A stretch of DNA of 64,000 bases from Variovorax sp. UMC13 (lineage in GTDB: Bacteria > Pseudomonadota > Gammaproteobacteria > Burkholderiales > Burkholderiaceae_C), in assembly GCF_014170375.1 (NCBI RefSeq), contig NZ_LZZW01000003.1, positions 248,001 to 312,000 on the forward strand, read 5' to 3'. Position numbers and translations under genes: made by a program. Under the pieces are notes generated by a model. The model was not told the origin of the DNA. It made no database searches and saw only the letters and a program-made list of their open reading frames with translations. Every line of letters begins with the position of its first letter. Within the stretch, counting starts at the first letter, position 1. Positions 43,114 through 51,263 of the stretch are shown piece after piece.

Positions 43114-44295
43114 TCAGAAGATCTCGAACAGGCCCGCGGCGCCCATGCCGCCGGCGATGCACATGGTGACCACCGCGTACTTCGCGCCGCGGCGCTTGCC
43201 TTCGATCAGCACATGGCCCGCGAGCCGCGCGCCGGTCATGCCGAAGGGGTGGCCGATGGAGATGCTGCCGCCGTTGACGTTGAGCAGTTCGTCCGGCAGG
43301 CCGAGCCTGTCACGGCAGTAGATCGACTGCGAGGCGAAGGCCTCGTTGAGTTCCCACAGGCCGATGTCGCTGACCTTCAGGCCATGGCGCTGCAGCAGCT
43401 TGGGCACCGCGAACACCGGGCCGATGCCCATCTCGTCGGGCTCGCAGCCGGCCACGGCCATGCCGCGGAAGGCACCCAGGGCCTTCAGGCCCAGGCGCTC
43501 GGCCTCCTTGGCCTCGACCAGCACGCAGGCCGAGGCGCCGTCGGACAGCTGCGAGGAGTTGCCGGCGGTGATGAACTTGTCGGGCCCGTTGACGGGCGCG
43601 AGCTTGGCCAGCGCCTCGTAGGTGGTGCCGCGGCGGTTGCAGTTGTCGGCATCGACCGTGACTTCGCGCTGCGTCACCGCGCCCGTGGCCTTGTCGGTGA
43701 CGGCCATGGTGGTCGTGACCGACACGATCTCGTCGCGGTAGCGGCCGGCCAGCTGGGCCTCCTCGGTGCGGCGCTGGCTCTCGGCGGAGAAGATGTCCTG
43801 CGCTTCGCGGCTGATGCCGTAGCGCGAGGCCACGATGTCGGCGGTCTCGATCATCGACAGGTAGAGGTCCGGCTTGTGCTGCTGGATCCAGGGGTCGATG
43901 CCGGTTTCGCCGTCCTCGCGCGAGCGGATGCCCGAGATGCTCTCGACGCCGCCCGCGATCATGGCCGGCGCGCCGTCGACCACGATGCGGCCCGCGGCGA
44001 TCGCGATGGCCTGCAGGCCCGAGGCGCAGAAGCGGTTGACCGTGGTGCCCGCGATGCCGATCGGCAGGCCGGCGCGGATCACGCTCTGGCGCGCGATGTT
44101 GCGGCCGGTGCGGCCTTCGGGGTAGCCGCAGCCGAGCACCGCGTCCTCGATCAGCGCGGGGTCGATGCCCGCGCGCTCGACCGCGGCGCGCACCGCGAAG
44201 GCGGCCAGCGTGGGGCCGGGCGTGATGTTGAATTCGCCGCGGTGCGCCTTGGTGAGCGGGGTGCGGGCGGTTGAAACGATGACGGCTTCGCGCAT
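43114..44295 (-). CDS. Acetyl-CoA acyltransferase (thiolase)
   Basis: A 393-residue thiolase that cleaves 3-ketoacyl-CoA with CoA in beta-oxidation. The nucleophile is Cys90 in [19 protein letters not shown]; the base-region motifs are [34 protein letters not shown] and the C-terminal [15 protein letters not shown]. All four catalytic elements are intact. CGGAGACC precedes the ATG at 44295. The gene lies 29 bp downstream of the FadB-like gene, in the order expected for a complete oxidation operon. Confidence 0.95.
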   Translation of the reverse strand: MREAVIVSTARTPLTKAHRGEFNITPGPTLAAFAVRAAVERAGIDPALIEDAVLGCGYPEGRTGRNIARQSVIRAGLPIGIAGTTVNRFCASGLQAIAIAAGRIVVDGAPAMIAGGVESISGIRSREDGETGIDPWIQQHKPDLYLSMIETADIVASRYGISREAQDIFSAESQRRTEEAQLAGRYRDEIVSVTTTMAVTDKATGAVTQREVTVDADNCNRRGTTYEALAKLAPVNGPDKFITAGNSSQLSDGASACVLVEAKEAERLGLKALGAFRGMAVAGCEPDEMGIGPVFAVPKLLQRHGLKVSDIGLWELNEAFASQSIYCRDRLGLPDELLNVNGGSISIGHPFGMTGARLAGHVLIEGKRRGAKYAVVTMCIAGGMGAAGLFEIF

Positions 44296-44324
44296 GGTGT
44301 GGTCTCCGGAAATGAAGGGGTGGG

Positions 44325-46451
44325 TTATTCGGTCTTGTTCAGGCTCGCGAAGTCGGCGCCGCGCGCCACCAGCTCGACCAGCAGCGGCGAGGGCTGCCAG
44401 AAGATCGGGTCTTCCTTGGCGAAGGCCTCGATGTCGGCCAGCACCGTGGCCAGGCCGACCGTGTCGGCGTAGTGCATCGGGCCGCCGCGGTAGCGCGGGA
44501 AGCCGTAGCCCGAGAGGAAGGCCACGTCCACGTCGAGCGGGCGCAGCGCGATGCCTTCGTGCACGACGTTGGCGCCCTCGTTGACCATCGCCGCCATGTA
44601 GCGGCGCACGATCTCGGCATCGCTGAAGGGGCGCGGCGTGACGCCGGCGCGGGCGCGCTCGGCCTCCACGATGGCCAGCACCTCGGGGTCGGGCTGGCCG
44701 GTGCGTGCGCCTTCGGGGTAGCGGTAGAAGCCGCGGCCGGTCTTCTGGCCAAACCAGCCGCGCTCGCAGAGGCGGTCGGCGATCTGCACGTAGCGCGCCT
44801 TCGGGTCGCGCGTGGCGGCGCGGCGCTTGCGCGTGGCCCAGCCGATGTCGCCGCCCGCGAGGTCGGCCACCTGGAACGGGCCCATGGGGTAGCCGAAGTC
44901 GCGCAGGGCCTGGTCGATCTGGTAGGGCGAGGCGCCGTCTTCCATCATGTGGTCGGCCGCGGCGCGGTACACCGCGAGCACGCGGTTGCCGATGAAGCCG
45001 TCGCACACGCCGGCGCGCACCGGCACCTTCTTCAGCTGCCTGGCGAGCGCGAAGGCGGTGGCGACGGCCTCGGCGCCGGTGGTGGCGGACACCACGATCT
45101 CCAGCAGCTTCATGATGTTGGCCGGCGAGAAGAAGTGCAGGCCGATCACGTCGGCCGGGCGCGATGTGGCGGCGGCGATGCGGTCAATGTCGAGGTAGGA
45201 GGTGTTGGTCGCGAGCAGCGCGCCGGGCTTGCACACGCGGTCGAGTTCGGCGAAGACCGCGAGCTTGACGTCCATGTCCTCGAACACGGCCTCGATCACC
45301 AGGTCGACCTCGGCCAGCGCGTCGTAGCGCGTGCTGCCGTCGAAGCGCGCCATCACCGCGGCCTTGGCCTCGGCGCTCAGGCGGCCCTTGGCGACCAGGC
45401 CGTCGTAGACCTTCTCGACGTTGGCGCGGCCCCGCGCCAGCGCGGCCTCGTCGCGCTCGACCATGGTCACGGGCAGGCCCGCGTCGAGCACCGACACCGC
45501 GATGCCCGCGCCCATGGTGCCGCCGCCCACGATGCCCACGTGGGCGAGCGGGCGCGGCTTGGCGCTGCGGGTCTCGGGCGCCTTGGCCACTTCGCGCTCG
45601 GCGAAGAAGGCGTGGATCAGCGCGGCCCGCTGCGGGCTGGCCAGGCATTCGGTGAAGGCCGCCCGTTCGAGCGCCAGGCCGTCGTCGAAGGGCTGGTCGA
45701 GCGCGGCCTGCACCGCGTCGACGATCTTCAGCGGCGAGAACAGGCCGCGCGCCTTCTTCGCGGTTTCGGCACGCGCGGCATCGATCGCGGCCTGGCTCGC
45801 GGCGCGGTCCTGCAGGCCGCTCGCATCGCGCGTGGGACGGGGCAAGGCGCCGCGGGCGAGCAGTTCGCGCGCGTAGCCGAGGCCGGCTTGCGTGGCATCG
45901 CCGGCCTCGCTGAGCTGGTCGGCCAGGCCCAGCGCCAGCGCTTCCTTCGCGCCGACGTGGCGGCCGCTGAGCATGAGGTCGAGCGCGGCCTTGGCGCCGA
46001 TCAGGCGCGGCGTGCGCTGGGTGCCGCCTGCGCCGGGCAGCAGGCCCAGCAGCACCTCGGGCAGGCCGAGCCTGGCGTCGGGCAAGGCGATGCGGTAGTG
46101 CGCCGACAGCGCGACCTCGAGCCCGCCGCCCAGCGCGGCGCCGTGCAGCGCGGCGATCACGGGCTTGGCGCAGCCTTCGAGCCGGCGGCAGACCTCGGGC
46201 AGCGCGGGCGGCTGCGGCGCCTGGCCGAACTCGCGGATGTCCGCGCCGGCGATGAAGCCGCGGCCCCGGCCCACCAGCAGCAGGGCGCGCACCGAGGCAT
46301 CGGCCTCGGCCGCTTCGATGGCGGCCAGCAGGCCGCGGCGCACGGCCGCGCTCAGCGCATTGACCGGCGGGTTGTCGACGGTCACGACCAGGACGCCGTC
46401 GGCGATGCGGTAGTTCACGGGGGAGGGAGAGGAGGGAAGGGCGTCGGTCAT
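44325..46451 (-). CDS. Bifunctional enoyl-CoA hydratase / 3-hydroxyacyl-CoA dehydrogenase (FadB/FadJ-like)
   Basis: A 708-residue two-domain enzyme for steps two and three of beta-oxidation. The N-terminal crotonase domain (1-190) has [13 protein letters not shown], the paired glutamates Glu112 (GGGLEVAL) and Glu132 ([14 protein letters not shown]). The dehydrogenase starts near 300 with [20 protein letters not shown], followed by [29 protein letters not shown] and a C-terminal helical domain with [15 protein letters not shown]. It is the first gene of a minus-strand operon with thiolase and two acyl-CoA dehydrogenases. A LysR gene is divergent across a well-marked operator region. Confidence 0.95.
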   Translation of the reverse strand: MTDALPSSPSPVNYRIADGVLVVTVDNPPVNALSAAVRRGLLAAIEAAEADASVRALLLVGRGRGFIAGADIREFGQAPQPPALPEVCRRLEGCAKPVIAALHGAALGGGLEVALSAHYRIALPDARLGLPEVLLGLLPGAGGTQRTPRLIGAKAALDLMLSGRHVGAKEALALGLADQLSEAGDATQAGLGYARELLARGALPRPTRDASGLQDRAASQAAIDAARAETAKKARGLFSPLKIVDAVQAALDQPFDDGLALERAAFTECLASPQRAALIHAFFAEREVAKAPETRSAKPRPLAHVGIVGGGTMGAGIAVSVLDAGLPVTMVERDEAALARGRANVEKVYDGLVAKGRLSAEAKAAVMARFDGSTRYDALAEVDLVIEAVFEDMDVKLAVFAELDRVCKPGALLATNTSYLDIDRIAAATSRPADVIGLHFFSPANIMKLLEIVVSATTGAEAVATAFALARQLKKVPVRAGVCDGFIGNRVLAVYRAAADHMMEDGASPYQIDQALRDFGYPMGPFQVADLAGGDIGWATRKRRAATRDPKARYVQIADRLCERGWFGQKTGRGFYRYPEGARTGQPDPEVLAIVEAERARAGVTPRPFSDAEIVRRYMAAMVNEGANVVHEGIALRPLDVDVAFLSGYGFPRYRGGPMHYADTVGLATVLADIEAFAKEDPIFWQPSPLLVELVARGADFASLNKTE

Positions 46452-46535
46452 CGTCGTTGTCTCGTGCGGGCGGCGCGTGCCGAGGCACGGCCTGGGAAAG
46501 GAGCCGGTGCCGCATTCTTCGGGGCCCAGGGCGTC

Positions 46536-46584
46536 TTGACAATGGGATGGCTGATTGACATGCTGTCAAAGAATTTTTGACAAT
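46536..46584. promoter_or_regulatory. LysR operator cluster in the fadB-like/LysR divergent gap
   Basis: TTGACA-TGC-TGTCAA (46555-46569) is a perfect 15-bp palindrome and fits the LysR T-N11-A rule. TTGACAAT occurs on both sides, at 46536-46543 and 46577-46584. The three sites are spaced about 19-22 bp, near two helical turns, as usual for a LysR recognition site plus activation sites. They lie between the divergent starts at 46451 and 46608. Confidence 0.65.
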
Positions 46585-46607
46585 CAACCGGCGAGGGCAG
46601 CGCAAGC

Positions 46608-47522
46608 ATGGCAACGGAGATGGACTTGAGCGCGCTCGCGCTGCTGGTGGAGATCCTGGACGCGGGCAACCTCAGCGAGGCCGCGCGGCGGCTGCGCATG
46701 AGCCGGGCCAACGTGAGCTACCACCTGGCGCAGCTCGAGCGCTCGGTGGGTGCGCAACTGGTGCGCCGCACCACCCGGCGTGCCGAGCCGACCGAGATCG
46801 GCCTGCGGCTCTATGCGCACGGGCGCCGGATCCAGAACGAGCTGCTGGCCGCGCGCGAGTCGGTGTCTTCGCTGGGCGACGAACTGCGCGGCCAGGTGCG
46901 CCTGAGCGTGCCCAGCGGCTACGGCCAGCTGGTGATGTCCGACTGGCTGCTGGACTTCAAGCGGCGCTACCCGGGCATCGTGCTCAACGTGATGTTCGAG
47001 AACCGGGTCGACGACCTGCTGCGCGACGAGGTCGACTTCGCGATCCGCGTGATGCCCGAGCCGCCGGCCGCGCTGGTGGCGCGCGAGCTGGGCGTGGTGC
47101 GCTACGTGGCCTGCGCCTCGCGCGCCTATGCGGCGGCGCACGCGCTGCCGACGCAGCTCGCGGACCTTGCCGGCGCGCCGGTGATCACGGCCTCGGTGGT
47201 CGGCAAGCAGCTGCGCGTGTCGGCCTATGCCGAGGGCGAGCGCGAGGAACTGCTGCTCGAGCCCACGCTGATCTCGGAGAACTTCGTGTTCCTGCGCCAG
47301 GCCATCCTGGCCGGCCTGGGCATCGGGCTGGTGCCCGACTACGTGGTGCAGCCGGACATCGCGAGCGGCGAGGTGGTGACGGCGCTCGACGCGCTGCAGC
47401 TGAGCATCTTCGGCACCCGCATGTTCATGCTCTACATGCCCAACCGCCACCACACGCGCGCGGCCTCGACCTTCATCGACTTCATCCTCGCGCGGGCGAA
47501 GGAAGAGGGCCGGCGGCCCTGA
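46608..47522 (+). CDS. LysR-type transcriptional regulator
   Basis: A 304-residue regulator with the winged helix at residues 5-65 (LSALALLVEILDAGNLSEAA; RLRMSRANVSYHLAQLERSV; LVRRTTRRAEPTEIGLRLYA) and the effector domain afterwards (GQVRLSVPSGYGQLVMSDWL; FVFLRQAILAGLGIGLVPDY). GCGAGGG lies upstream of the ATG; an in-frame ATG four codons later is possible. It faces the acyl-CoA oxidation operon, and its likely binding sites are in the gap. Its inducer would be an acyl-CoA or fatty/dicarboxylic acid, by inference. Confidence 0.92.
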   Translation: MATEMDLSALALLVEILDAGNLSEAARRLRMSRANVSYHLAQLERSVGAQLVRRTTRRAEPTEIGLRLYAHGRRIQNELLAARESVSSLGDELRGQVRLSVPSGYGQLVMSDWLLDFKRRYPGIVLNVMFENRVDDLLRDEVDFAIRVMPEPPAALVARELGVVRYVACASRAYAAAHALPTQLADLAGAPVITASVVGKQLRVSAYAEGEREELLLEPTLISENFVFLRQAILAGLGIGLVPDYVVQPDIASGEVVTALDALQLSIFGTRMFMLYMPNRHHTRAASTFIDFILARAKEEGRRP

Positions 47523-47542
47523 GGACCGGGCCTGGCGGGGCG

Positions 47543-47558
47543 GCGCGCATCAGCGCGC
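47543..47558 (+). terminator. Small hairpin after the LysR gene
   Basis: GCGCGC-ATCA-GCGCGC forms a 6-bp stem with a 4-nt loop, 21 bp after the LysR stop, followed by the pyrimidine-rich CTTCTTCTTTG. The lack of a true T-run makes intrinsic termination uncertain. The rest of the 47559-47938 gap holds the regulatory elements of the M20 gene. Confidence 0.4.
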
Positions 47559-47702
47559 GCTGAACCTTCTTCTTTGCCGTCGACGCGGCCCGGCAGCCCC
47601 CCGCACCAAGGAAGCGCAAATGGCCAAATGCCGGGCCAACATGGCGCAATTCGGCAAATATCTGCCAATTAATGCACCTCATCCTGGCGCTGAAGATATC
47701 CC

Positions 47703-47751
47703 GGACGGATTTCCGTTCGACGTAATTGAGCGTTGTACGAATATCCGTACG
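47703..47751 (+). promoter_or_regulatory. Two matching 17-bp dyads, likely activator sites upstream of a sigma-54 promoter
   Basis: Site 1 (47703-47719) and site 2 (47735-47751) agree at 13 of 17 positions, with the shared pattern GNACGNATNTCCGTNCG. Site 1 contains ACGGA-TT-TCCGT and site 2 GTACG-N6-CGTAC, both perfect inverted repeats. They start 32 bp apart, about three helical turns, and end 80 bp before the -24 element, the usual place for enhancer-binding-protein sites. The DctD-like regulator encoded downstream is the natural candidate. Confidence 0.6.
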
Positions 47752-47831
47752 CGTCTGAACGATCCAGCGCGCTTCAAGCGGCGGATTTGCGGGTTTTCAG
47801 ATCGAAACTCGGGTTTACGAGGTAAACAAGC

Positions 47832-47847
47832 TGGCACAGACCATGCT
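47832..47847 (+). promoter_or_regulatory. Sigma-54 (-24/-12) promoter of the M20 peptidase gene
   Basis: TGGCACAGACCATGCT has the invariant GG (47833-47834) and GC (47845-47846) at the required 10-nt spacing and differs little from the TGGCACG-N4-TTGCW consensus. Transcription would start near 47858, giving an 80-nt leader to the ATG at 47939. Confidence 0.75.
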
Positions 47848-47938
47848 CCAGTACGCATGCCCCGATTCTCGTGAGCGACCCCGTGTGCAAATGCCGGCGC
47901 AAGCTGATTTGCATCAATCCGTAGTTCCAGGAGTAGAA

Positions 47939-49705
47939 ATGATCGATATAAGTAATTGGCGTCTTTCGGTAATGACCGCCGCATTGTTCCTTGCCGCGTG
48001 CGGCGGCAGCAACGACACGCAGGTCGCGACCACGCCTCCAGTGAGCGAAAACCCCACGCCTTCCCCGGATCCATCGACCCCGACCGATCCCAATAAATTC
48101 GTCATTCCGCCGGAAGTCGTCGCGGCTGCGGCCAAGATCGATGGCGATGCGCAAATCAAGGCCTTGCTGGCGGACCAGAGTTCGGCCACCGCCGCGAAAT
48201 CGCGCTGGAATCAATTCCTCGAACTGGTGAAAATCGCCTCGCCGTCGCGCTCCGAACTCCGTATGGCCGCCGAAATTCACCAGCGCATGACGAACGAGTG
48301 GGGATTTTCTCCCACCGAAATCAAGACCCGTGCCGACGGCATCATGTACGGCACCGACGTTAATGTGGTGGACGGCCTGCCGGTCTATAACGCCTGCGTC
48401 GAAATCAAGGGCTCCTATTCCAGTTCGGCCGCCGCGAAGCATTACAACGGTCAATTCCCGAAGGTGCTGGTCGAAGGCCACATCGACGTGGTGAATCCGG
48501 AAAGCCTGCCGCCGGCCGGCGATCCCTTCAACAAGATCCGCCTGCAGCCTTTCAGCCAGCCGGTGGTCGAAACGCCGGCCCAGCTCGCCGCGATCAACGA
48601 CGTGCTGCGCTTCGATGGGACCGGCCGGGTCATCGAGGACACGAACTACGGCATCGCCAGCAAGGTCTTCGCCAACGAAGCCGCCGCGAAGGACGGCGGC
48701 GGCGTGCGGGTGTATGTGCCGGGCTACGGCGACATGATGTCCAGCACCTCCAATGCCTTCGTGCTCGCCGCGGCGATGAAGAAGTTCAAGATTCGGCCGG
48801 TCTACGACGTCTGGATCTGCGGCACGGCGGGCGAGGAAGGCAAGGGCAACCTGGCCGGCATGAAGCAGCTCTTCGGCTTCGAGCAGGACCTGGGCACCGG
48901 ATCGAACCCGCTGAACTTCGTCTCCAGCATGGGCCTGGAAGGCGGCGGCACCGTCAACTTCCTGGGCAGCTACCGCTTCGAGATGAAGTTCAAGGCGCCG
49001 GCCACGGCCGGCAGCGGCGACCCGAGCGCGCCGGAAGCCATGGCCGCCGCCATCGCGAAGATCGCCGAGGTGAAGACCCCCTCCGAACTTCGCAAGGATG
49101 CACCCCGGACGACCTACACGGTCGGCCGCGCATCCTGCGAGGCGCCGGCGGCCGGCAGCAGCGTCGTGCCTAGCTGCTCGCTGGAAGTCGACATGCGCTC
49201 GCCGATCACGGAAACCCTCAACGAGGTGCGCGCTTCCATCGTGCCGCAGTTCCAGGCCGGCCTGATGGCGGAGAACGCCCGTTACAGCCGTACCGAGGGC
49301 AGCGCGCAAGCCCTGTCCATGGAGCAGGTCTGGTACGGACTGCGTCCCGCCTTCGTCCTGACGCAGCCCAACACCCCGGCGATCCATGCCGGCATCCAGT
49401 CGGGCCTGACCACCGGGACGGACACCCGCACCACGGTCAACACCTCGTCGGGCAGCCTGAACGACAACGTGCCGGCCAACACCGGCGTGCCGACCTACAA
49501 CTTCACCCTGGCCTCCAATGCCGCGGGTGCGGGCGGTCATGCCTTCTGGGAGTGGGGCACGCGCGGCGCGCCCGAGCTCGAGGTGCAGCGCATGCGTCGT
49601 GTGCTCACCGCCACCCTGATCCAGTCCGGCTACCACGCCGCGGACGGCACCATCGTGCAGCCCTCCGTCGGTCCCATCGGCAACCGCACCCGCGAAGTGC
49701 GCTAA
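47939..49705 (+). CDS. M20-family metallopeptidase, lipoprotein, with a degenerate lid domain
   Basis: A 588-residue zinc-peptidase-like lipoprotein. The lipobox LFLAAC places the lipidated Cys at 21, followed by a Thr/Pro-rich tether (TTPPVSENPTPSPDPSTPT). Metal and catalytic residues of the M20 fold are present: His181-Ile-Asp183 (VEGHIDVV), Asp265 (GYGDMMSS), Glu299-Glu300 (TAGEEGKGN) and His534 (GAGGHAFWEW). The lid/dimerisation domain (about 341-422) is recognisable by GSYRFEMKFKAP and TTYTVGRASC but has ATAGSGDPSAP where other members have GGHS. AGGAG precedes the ATG at 47939. A sigma-54 promoter lies upstream and a separate lid protein is encoded next. Substrates may be peptides or N-acyl amino acids in the periplasm. 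Confidence 0.85.
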   Translation: MIDISNWRLSVMTAALFLAACGGSNDTQVATTPPVSENPTPSPDPSTPTDPNKFVIPPEVVAAAAKIDGDAQIKALLADQSSATAAKSRWNQFLELVKIASPSRSELRMAAEIHQRMTNEWGFSPTEIKTRADGIMYGTDVNVVDGLPVYNACVEIKGSYSSSAAAKHYNGQFPKVLVEGHIDVVNPESLPPAGDPFNKIRLQPFSQPVVETPAQLAAINDVLRFDGTGRVIEDTNYGIASKVFANEAAAKDGGGVRVYVPGYGDMMSSTSNAFVLAAAMKKFKIRPVYDVWICGTAGEEGKGNLAGMKQLFGFEQDLGTGSNPLNFVSSMGLEGGGTVNFLGSYRFEMKFKAPATAGSGDPSAPEAMAAAIAKIAEVKTPSELRKDAPRTTYTVGRASCEAPAAGSSVVPSCSLEVDMRSPITETLNEVRASIVPQFQAGLMAENARYSRTEGSAQALSMEQVWYGLRPAFVLTQPNTPAIHAGIQSGLTTGTDTRTTVNTSSGSLNDNVPANTGVPTYNFTLASNAAGAGGHAFWEWGTRGAPELEVQRMRRVLTATLIQSGYHAADGTIVQPSVGPIGNRTREVR

Positions 49706-49716
49706 GGAACACCCAC

Positions 49717-50172
49717 ATGAACACGCAATTTCTGAAGAAGGCGGCCTGCCTGGCCGCGTTGACACTGGCCGGCCTGTCCGCCCACGCCCAGCAGACGGGC
49801 ACCGTCGCGGTCGAGTTCCAGGGGCCGGGGGGCCACAGCAGCGGCAACTACGGTCGCACCAGCGCCCTTCACGCCGCGGGGCGCGCGGTGATCTTCCTGC
49901 AGCAGGCCAACCTGCCGCATGGCAGCTACACCATCACCAACGTGACCGGCGGCAACTCGGTAAACAGCATCGCCTCCGATGGCCTGATCGAACTGCAGCT
50001 GACGGCGGCCGACGCGACGGCCTATGCCGACGTGGTGAGCAAGATCACGGCTGCGGCCAAGGCGGGCGCCGATGCGGAAAACGCCTTCCGGGGCGTCAAG
50101 GCGGGTGACGTGACGGCCGGCGCGCCGGCGCATATCCGCTACACCGTGAACCCGGGCCTGGCCCTGCGTTGA
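49717..50172 (+). CDS. Secreted stand-alone M20 lid (dimerisation) domain protein
   Basis: A 151-residue protein with a signal peptide (ACLAALTLAGLSAHA) and then only the sequence of an M20 dimerisation domain: VEFQGPGGHSSGNYGRTSAL with His40, a helix LHAAGRAVIFLQQANLP, and NVTGGNSVNSIASDG. No catalytic-domain motifs are present, and it is less than half the length of any M20 enzyme. It starts 11 bp after the lipoprotein peptidase stop. In dimeric M20 enzymes the histidine of the GGHS loop completes the partner's active site, and it is missing from the neighbour's own lid; a role as its partner in trans is my inference. A degenerating duplicate is the alternative. Confidence 0.75.
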   Translation: MNTQFLKKAACLAALTLAGLSAHAQQTGTVAVEFQGPGGHSSGNYGRTSALHAAGRAVIFLQQANLPHGSYTITNVTGGNSVNSIASDGLIELQLTAADATAYADVVSKITAAAKAGADAENAFRGVKAGDVTAGAPAHIRYTVNPGLALR

Positions 50173-50176
50173 GCCA

Positions 50177-50220
50177 TGGCCGGTGCTGCCGGGCGCACGG
50201 GTGCCCGGCAGCACCGGCCA
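50177..50220 (+). terminator. Strong GC-rich hairpin after the lid-protein gene
   Basis: A perfect 18-bp stem (TGGCCGGTGCTGCCGGGC at 50177-50194 and its complement at 50203-50220) with an 8-nt loop begins 5 bp after the stop codon. No T-run follows, so it may terminate with Rho or protect the mRNA 3' end. It separates the M20 pair from the solute-binding protein/two-component genes. Confidence 0.65.
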
Positions 50221-50350
50221 ATGACCCAGGTCGTGCAAAAGCCTCGATCATGTCGACATGCCTGCACGGGCCTGCAATTCAAATTCATAGATCGCCGTGG
50301 TGAATCGAAATCCTGCAAAGGCGCAAGAGACGTTGATCTTTAGACAACTC

Positions 50351-51256
50351 ATGGCATGTCGTGGGTGGTCAGTGATTTGTCGGTTGATTGCCATTTTGGC
50401 GCTCGGCAGCACGTGTGCAGCGCATTCCCAGGACATCGACACGCTGAAGCGCATTGCGGACACCGGCACCGTTCGCCTGGGCCACCGCGAATCGTCCATT
50501 CCATTTTCCTATTACGACGAAAAGCGCAATGCGGTCGGTTTTTCACATGACCTCATGTTGAAGATCGTCGACACGCTCAAATCGAATCTTGGGCTCCCGG
50601 GATTGACGATCAAATTGGTGCCGGTGACGCCGCAGAACCGCATGGCGCTGGTGCAGAACGGCAGCGTGGATATCGAATGCGCATCGACCACCCACAATCG
50701 CGAGCGCGCCCGCCAGGTCGCTTTTTCCACCTCTTTTTTCCAGATCGGGACACGTCTTCTTACACACCGGGCCTCGGGCATCCATGATTTCCCCGATCTG
50801 GCGGGTAAACGCGTGGCCGTGACTTCGGCAACGACCTCCGAGCGGCTGCTGAGAACCTACAATGAACGTTCGGCCAAGGGCTTTCGCATCCTGGTGGGCA
50901 AGGACCACGGCGAATCCTTCGAATTGGTGACGAGCGGCAGGGCCGATGCCTTCATGATGGACGACGCCCTGTTGTACGGCGAGCGCGCAAAAGTGGCGAA
51001 TCCGCAGGATTGGGATGTGGTGGGCACGCCGATGTCATCCGAAGTGTACGGATGCATGATGCGATTGAAAGACCATCAGCTCAAGAAGATCGTCGACGGT
51101 GCCCTGATAAAAATGATGACAAGCGGAGACATATTGAAGGTGCACCAGAAGTGGTTTCAAAAACCCATTCCACCGCGCGGGCTGAATCTGGCCTGGCCGG
51201 CTTCGCCGGAATTGCGGGATCTGTACGCACATCCCAACGACCAGCCGTCGGAATAG
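50351..51256 (+). CDS. Periplasmic amino-acid-type solute-binding protein (GltI-like)
   Basis: A protein of about 301 residues in the family 3 extracellular solute-binding group: signal peptide VICRLIAILALGSTCAAHSQ, then IDTLKRIADTGTVRLGHRES, SIPFSYYDEKRNAVGFSHDL, QNGSVDIECASTTHNRERAR and SGRADAFMMDDALLYGERA. It resembles glutamate/aspartate binding proteins. ATG 50351 is preferred because the leader begins there; a GTG at 50297 is in frame and no Shine-Dalgarno decides between them. No ABC permease or ATPase is adjacent; instead a sensor kinase gene starts 7 bp after its stop, so a role in ligand sensing is likely. The codons are more AT-rich than the neighbourhood. Confidence 0.85.
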   Translation: MACRGWSVICRLIAILALGSTCAAHSQDIDTLKRIADTGTVRLGHRESSIPFSYYDEKRNAVGFSHDLMLKIVDTLKSNLGLPGLTIKLVPVTPQNRMALVQNGSVDIECASTTHNRERARQVAFSTSFFQIGTRLLTHRASGIHDFPDLAGKRVAVTSATTSERLLRTYNERSAKGFRILVGKDHGESFELVTSGRADAFMMDDALLYGERAKVANPQDWDVVGTPMSSEVYGCMMRLKDHQLKKIVDGALIKMMTSGDILKVHQKWFQKPIPPRGLNLAWPASPELRDLYAHPNDQPSE

Positions 51257-51263
51257 CGCCCCC

